Shown: positions 62,801 through 64,000 of the stretch, in pieces
How positions within the stretch are numbered: position 1 is the stretch's first letter
Layout of the letters: every line of letters begins with the position of its first letter
Assembly: GCA_035565775.1 (NCBI GenBank)
Contig: DATMRW010000021.1
Coordinates: forward strand, 186,001 to 250,000
DNA from: PRO6 sp035565775
GTDB lineage: Bacteria > Pseudomonadota > Alphaproteobacteria > Rhizobiales > Xanthobacteraceae
Length of the DNA stretch: 64,000 bases
Reading direction: 5' to 3'
Notes under the pieces: generated by a model
Database searches by the model: none
What the model saw: only the letters and a program-made list of their open reading frames with translations
Told to the model about the DNA's origin: nothing
Position numbers and translations under genes: made by a program

Positions 62801-62844
62801 TGGTCTACACCCTGCTCGCCCACGCTATCGGGCGGCTGGCCTGA
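56887..62844 (+). CDS. gpr: Giant apolipoprotein-repeat coiled-coil protein, GPR/RgsE-like (polar growth)
   Basis: This 1985-aa protein has a soluble N-terminus (about 1-95), two membrane helices (about 96-119 and 133-155), then some 1600 residues of helical repeats, a Pro/Ala-rich linker (about 1760-1840) and a conserved C-terminal domain (about 1875-1985, with KRLYTPAGQKAYDEVARKYR near the middle). Nine back-to-back 22-residue units start with patterns such as IDSRL or VESRL (nt 58792-59385), and 11-residue units follow later (nt 60331-60594). This architecture and length match the Growth Pole Ring protein of Agrobacterium and RgsE of Sinorhizobium, which organise unipolar growth. ATG 56887. 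Identity to GPR is inferred from architecture. Confidence 0.8.
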   Translation: MANNPKKVVDPTEDALAAIQEALNSGETPARRSAPGSDFGNLEADRAGAVPELQVSPAIRAPSEAPRFSRNAANDDRETIGQILQTLQRGRPTRNAYTFATAFAAIWLLGGTLLTYSFLPALQSLVGQGSGGSMALVGLAALFCAPILLFYFVAGLTWRGQELGMIAQAMAQVAIRFSEPEATASDSMVTVGQAIRREVAAMGDGIERAVARASELELLVTNEVAALERAYTDNEVRIRALLQDIAHQRDNLVGQAEQVRNAISGVQIDLRHDIALISDAIASRVDEVAQSITHALEERGEHITRALSTAGDSMILALGERGGDLLDRLEEASSETTRAVLEASEKLTDSLNFKTGHVHDEFATLAERVQEMLNDRLDRVTSEFESKSATIVESITERTEQIHDSLKTSGESLLLELELRGEDISNRIDDAGNRLAERIMTSGEKATEAVSTTANSVLDRVAGHSESVNETLALHIDSFEHLIQNHGTELAERFSRDSGALGALIIRHISEFDHTVKAFGGEVVDRLGQRTQEIADNLKTYVDNFDTRVSSTGDAISSVLDQRLSRYEAAVESRITKLDLSLDTRIKAFDASVEDRFLSFVDTFDSRARSVTATLDSRLNDLDQTLVQGGAKAVDDIDSRLTTLAASVTEGAARVTESIDARIATLASSLDHSATLAVNSVENRLTVLTASVAEGAARAVETIDFRIDNLSSSLNSNAEQALSGVESRLVSLTGAVVDGAARAVETIDQRLATLNADLTVGAERAADNVDSRLSSLVASVTEGATRAVEQIDQRLATLTSTLETGTELAVSAVDKRILDVTDVIENRSNYLTNSITARFQEIHASLDARATEVASDIQSRVSHFEDLLGSRVEAVTGRMEMSGRQASDILVARAEELSNAIKVNVDHAERSLAGLITTAADTIQSGTRNAEQSLLATSNAVGDKLRAATEDVERTLMHIGTDTASSIVSSSSEAHAALLAISTTTVEQVRTLSTEIEQSLSALSSSTAIALSGGAEGAHAALSAMSTSTTEQIRTLMADVEQSLTSTASTTAVTLINAARDAQNALLAGTSNTTSQIRDASTEAEALINSASANSANAIQNSAREAREWLATSASDAVTHIQSLVETVHGTLSHNTDGIADGIRSASAELERSLTAASENVGRNLTSMSESVERSLTAASENVERNLIGVTGNVERSLAAASESVEHNLVTVSEKVERSLSVASSNAERGLTMAAANATEAIEATSQRAQNVLLSSSTDAAARISGVATEVAETLATVSASTSETIGASAREAKTALVATSADVTVALRSTTAEIQQVTTAAADNLGSAISGRTEQMVGLAEQKADQLAKLVDEKSGLLVVALDGRTNQITSDITRVTNEALKSIESKAFAFTQSMMTNSSDLARMINTAGEVATSAVNKSMKDIEQTSRAAIEQSRQVASAAVTEMQETSKILRTDTVALFERLREGNILLQEVLTGAHENLNSLERALVTRVADFVSALNDVNARNGAATEALGDQLSEFTAKTAKALDDLGGLSAQFDAHGHALADAAKLLEQSNDAASTTVAERKALLEELVATIDARTADIDQRLTRFSGLLDESLAAAEDRARDIALIVADTASAGSAAIVSQFEAVRRTAEEERRATAETMNEVYEQNAQQADALFRQSAERFTSIVQSMRQMAADMQNELELTRAELRRGVLEIPQETAEGAAQMRKVVVDQIEALAELNRIVARHGHGLDVAAPAARSMPVREEEMKVASGNGRASSVAARPAPAPAAAPRQRESGSAAVLPQPMIGPMPAPRRTEPTAAPVTMATTATPPMTVPSATPAAVKEQAGDGWLSDLLGRAESDDDSYDAPRPARRIEQAAVAVSTADNPLETLALDVTRLMKTDVAAEMWDHYQRGENNAFSKRLYTPAGQKAYDEVARKYRNDRAFKQTVDRYIIEFERLLDEVVRSENGNAMLGKHLGSETGMVYTLLAHAIGRLA
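58792..59385 (+). repeat. Nine tandem 22-residue repeats within the GPR-like gene
   Basis: Each unit begins with a pattern like [DST]-[IV]-[DE]-x-R-[LI] and keeps a second helix with Gly/Ala before a Val/Glu. The first starts at DIDSRL and the last at AVDKRI. The fixed 66-bp period with no gaps is read directly from the translation. Amphipathic 22-mers of this kind are characteristic of apolipoprotein A/E-like domains. Confidence 0.9.
60331..60594 (+). repeat. Eight tandem 11-residue repeats within the GPR-like gene
   Basis: Units such as ELERSLTAASE, SVERSLTAASE, NVERNLIGVTG and SVEHNLVTVSE repeat with an exact 33-bp period. Further degenerate units follow. The 11-residue phase gives a right-handed coiled coil. 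Confidence 0.9.
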
Positions 62845-62876
62845 CAGCCAGCCGCACGCCGCAGGCACCAACGCAT

Positions 62877-62909
62877 AAAAAAAGCGGGAGCATTTGCTCC
62901 CGCTTTTTT
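62877..62909 (+). terminator. Rho-independent terminator after the GPR-like gene
   Basis: Stem AAAAAAGCGGGAGCA / TGCTCCCGCTTTTTT with a 2-nt loop, 32-65 bp past the stop. Near-perfect and bidirectional, so it may also stop mlaD transcription. Confidence 0.95.
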
Positions 62910-62960
62910 GTTTCTGGCTTTGGTTCCCGGCAGCTGCGCGCCGACTTGAGCGAGAACCGA

Positions 62961-63857
62961 TCAGCGCCGCGGCTGCTGTACCGTGCTCTGGCTCGGCCCG
63001 AACAGAATGCGGGTCGGGTTGCGGTCAAAATTGTTCACCGCGCGGCTGATATCCAGCAAGGTGCGGCGGCCTTCGGTTATCAGCGCGCCCGAACGGCGGT
63101 CAAAGTTCTCGGCCAGTTCGCGGATCGACCTCACAGCCGGCACAAGCTCGCCGCCGGTCTTGCCGCCGGTAAGAACGCTGAGGCCGAGCATCACATCATC
63201 AGCCTTGCCCATCACGCCATCGGCCTTACCCATCACGCCATCGATCTTGCCCATGACGCTGTCGGCCTTCGCCATGACGTTGCCGGTGTTCTTGACGATC
63301 ACCTCGATGTTCTCCGAGCTTTTGCTCAGGGTCTGGGTGAAAGCCTCGATGTTCTTGATCGAGTTGCGCAAGGCCATGCGGTTCTCGTCGACCAGCTTGT
63401 TGACGTTCTGCAGGGTCGCGCGCATCGCATCCATCACGTCCTGGCCGCGATGCGGATCGGCCATCAGGGTCGGCAGGCCGCCCTCGCCGACGCTGACCTC
63501 GGCGGCATCGACCGAGCCGCCCTTGAGGGCAACCGCGGGAATGCCGGTCAGGCCCTGGAACTCGAGGCCGACCGCGGTGTCGCTGCGTATCGGCGCGCCT
63601 TGGTCAACCATCGCCATCACCACGACGCGGCGCGGGTTGTCGATCTTCACCTTGGTGACTTCGCCGATGCGGATGCCGTTGAAGGTCACGCTCGCGCCAT
63701 TGCGCAGGCCGGAGGCCGAGCCCTCGAAGATGATCTGCAGCGGCGTCCTGAGCTTAGTGGAGTGGAGGCTCTGGAACCACATCACGAAGCCGAAGCCCGC
63801 CGCCAGCACGGCCAGCGTGAAGGCCCCGATCAGAGTGTAGTTGGCTCTCGTTTCCAT
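62961..63857 (-). CDS. mlaD: MlaD-type MCE lipid-transport protein
   Basis: This 298-aa protein has one N-terminal membrane helix (about 8-28, in METRANYTLIGAFTLAVL) and a single MCE domain (about 38-115, with GLRNGASVTFNGIRIGEV and DQGAPIRSDTAVGLEF), then a long helical C-terminal part. MlaD hexamers in the periplasm carry phospholipids between the membranes, driven by MlaE/MlaF. The MlaF tail lies 22 bp upstream. Residues 194-221 hold four 7-residue units (VMxKxDx). ATG 63857 is preferred over the longer frame to 63887. Confidence 0.92.
   Translation of the reverse strand: METRANYTLIGAFTLAVLAAGFGFVMWFQSLHSTKLRTPLQIIFEGSASGLRNGASVTFNGIRIGEVTKVKIDNPRRVVVMAMVDQGAPIRSDTAVGLEFQGLTGIPAVALKGGSVDAAEVSVGEGGLPTLMADPHRGQDVMDAMRATLQNVNKLVDENRMALRNSIKNIEAFTQTLSKSSENIEVIVKNTGNVMAKADSVMGKIDGVMGKADGVMGKADDVMLGLSVLTGGKTGGELVPAVRSIRELAENFDRRSGALITEGRRTLLDISRAVNNFDRNPTRILFGPSQSTVQQPRR
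63195..63278 (-). repeat. Four 7-residue repeats in MlaD
   Basis: The units VMAKADS, VMGKIDG, VMGKADG and VMGKADD repeat with a 21-bp period near the middle of MlaD (residues 194-221). The repeat is outside the MCE domain. Confidence 0.88.
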
Positions 63858-63879
63858 CAGCACATCTCCAGCACTTCTG

Positions 63880-64000
63880 TCACGCAACCTGCGCGGTGAC
63901 AGCCCGCGCGCGTTTACCGTGGAAATAAGCCCGCATCCACGGCTGTTGCGATGCCTGCATGTCTTCCATTGTCCCTGCGGCCATCACCTTGCCCTCACCG
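63880..64000 (-). CDS. mlaF: ABC transporter ATPase MlaF, C-terminal end (partial)
   Basis: Only the last 39 codons are inside the window, in the frame that ends with TGA at 63880-63882. The peptide has GEGKVMAAGTMEDM then SQQPWMRAYFHGKRARAV, which matches the C-terminus of MlaF/Ttg2A-type ATPases (the PW-x-R-x-YF-x-G pattern). It runs off the right edge. The MlaD gene follows 22 bp downstream, as in standard mla operons (mlaE probably lies outside). Confidence 0.85.
   Translation of the reverse strand, partial: GEGKVMAAGTMEDMQASQQPWMRAYFHGKRARAVTAQVA

Noticed and set aside
1..64000. tRNA genes, CRISPR arrays, insertion sequences or prophage genes
   Set aside because: I saw no tRNA-like T-arm consensus, no regularly spaced direct repeats of CRISPR type, and no transposase, integrase or phage structural protein. 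A dedicated search would be needed to exclude them fully.

Overview
The window is a high-GC, densely coded alphaproteobacterial chromosome segment. Several features point to the Hyphomicrobiales, most likely the Bradyrhizobium/Rhodopseudomonas/Afipia/Oligotropha group: a giant Growth Pole Ring-type protein, an Mla system, an FNR of the thioredoxin-reductase-like type, many branched-chain-type ABC transporters, and a palindromic intergenic repeat with GTCATTCCGGG arms. The assignment is inferred from gene content and is not proven. I saw no tRNA, rRNA, CRISPR array, insertion sequence or prophage.

Layout. (1) 1-619: mostly non-coding, with an AT-rich patch and one possible tiny secreted peptide. 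(2) 620-13850: surface polysaccharide and LPS region. It holds a UDP-glucuronate epimerase, a GtrA flippase-like protein, a polyprenyl-phosphate sugar-1-P transferase, a CapD/WbpM-type dehydratase, an O-antigen ligase, the complete ADP-heptose pathway (GmhA, HldE, GmhB, HldD), both heptosyltransferases (WaaF, WaaC) and GalE. (3) 14026-18699: an MsbA-type exporter, a fumarylacetoacetate-hydrolase-family enzyme, a soluble globin-coupled chemoreceptor and a secreted cupin. (4) 18913-29659: a long minus-strand run. Read in transcription order it gives a HAAT-type ABC uptake system (binding protein, LivH, M, G, F), a small MetE-type methyltransferase, a secreted CPSC protein, an HTH-methyltransferase fusion, MetK and AhcY, so uptake and the activated-methyl cycle lie together. 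(5) 30050-31516: a DUF2939 protein and PurU. (6) 31876-45778: two more complete HAAT transporters on the plus strand. The third is interleaved with two acyl-CoA ligase-type enzymes, which suggests uptake plus CoA activation of a carboxylic or aromatic acid. (7) 45842-55912: housekeeping and stress genes: MsrB, a FAD oxidoreductase, SixA, a Usp, small membrane proteins, a YbhN/MprF-type membrane protein, a PKD+SGNH esterase, ferredoxin-NADP reductase, a thioesterase and a 2Fe-2S ferredoxin. (8) 56073-64000: an orphan HPt protein, divergent from a 1985-residue GPR/RgsE-like polar-growth protein across a region with a full CtrA-type box, then MlaD and the tail of MlaF.

The strongest leads are as follows. 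The second HAAT transporter appears to have an asymmetric ATPase pair: LivF has Arg for the Walker A lysine, and the partnering LivG signature is LTYAEQ, so one composite ATP site is degenerate on both sides while the other is canonical. The GPR-like gene and an HPt gene share an intergenic region with TTAA-N7-TTAA. An HTH-methyltransferase fusion lies directly upstream of metK-ahcY in a run that begins with a transporter and a folate-independent-type methionine synthase. The GmhB phosphatase has lost two of the four usual zinc-binding cysteine/histidine positions.
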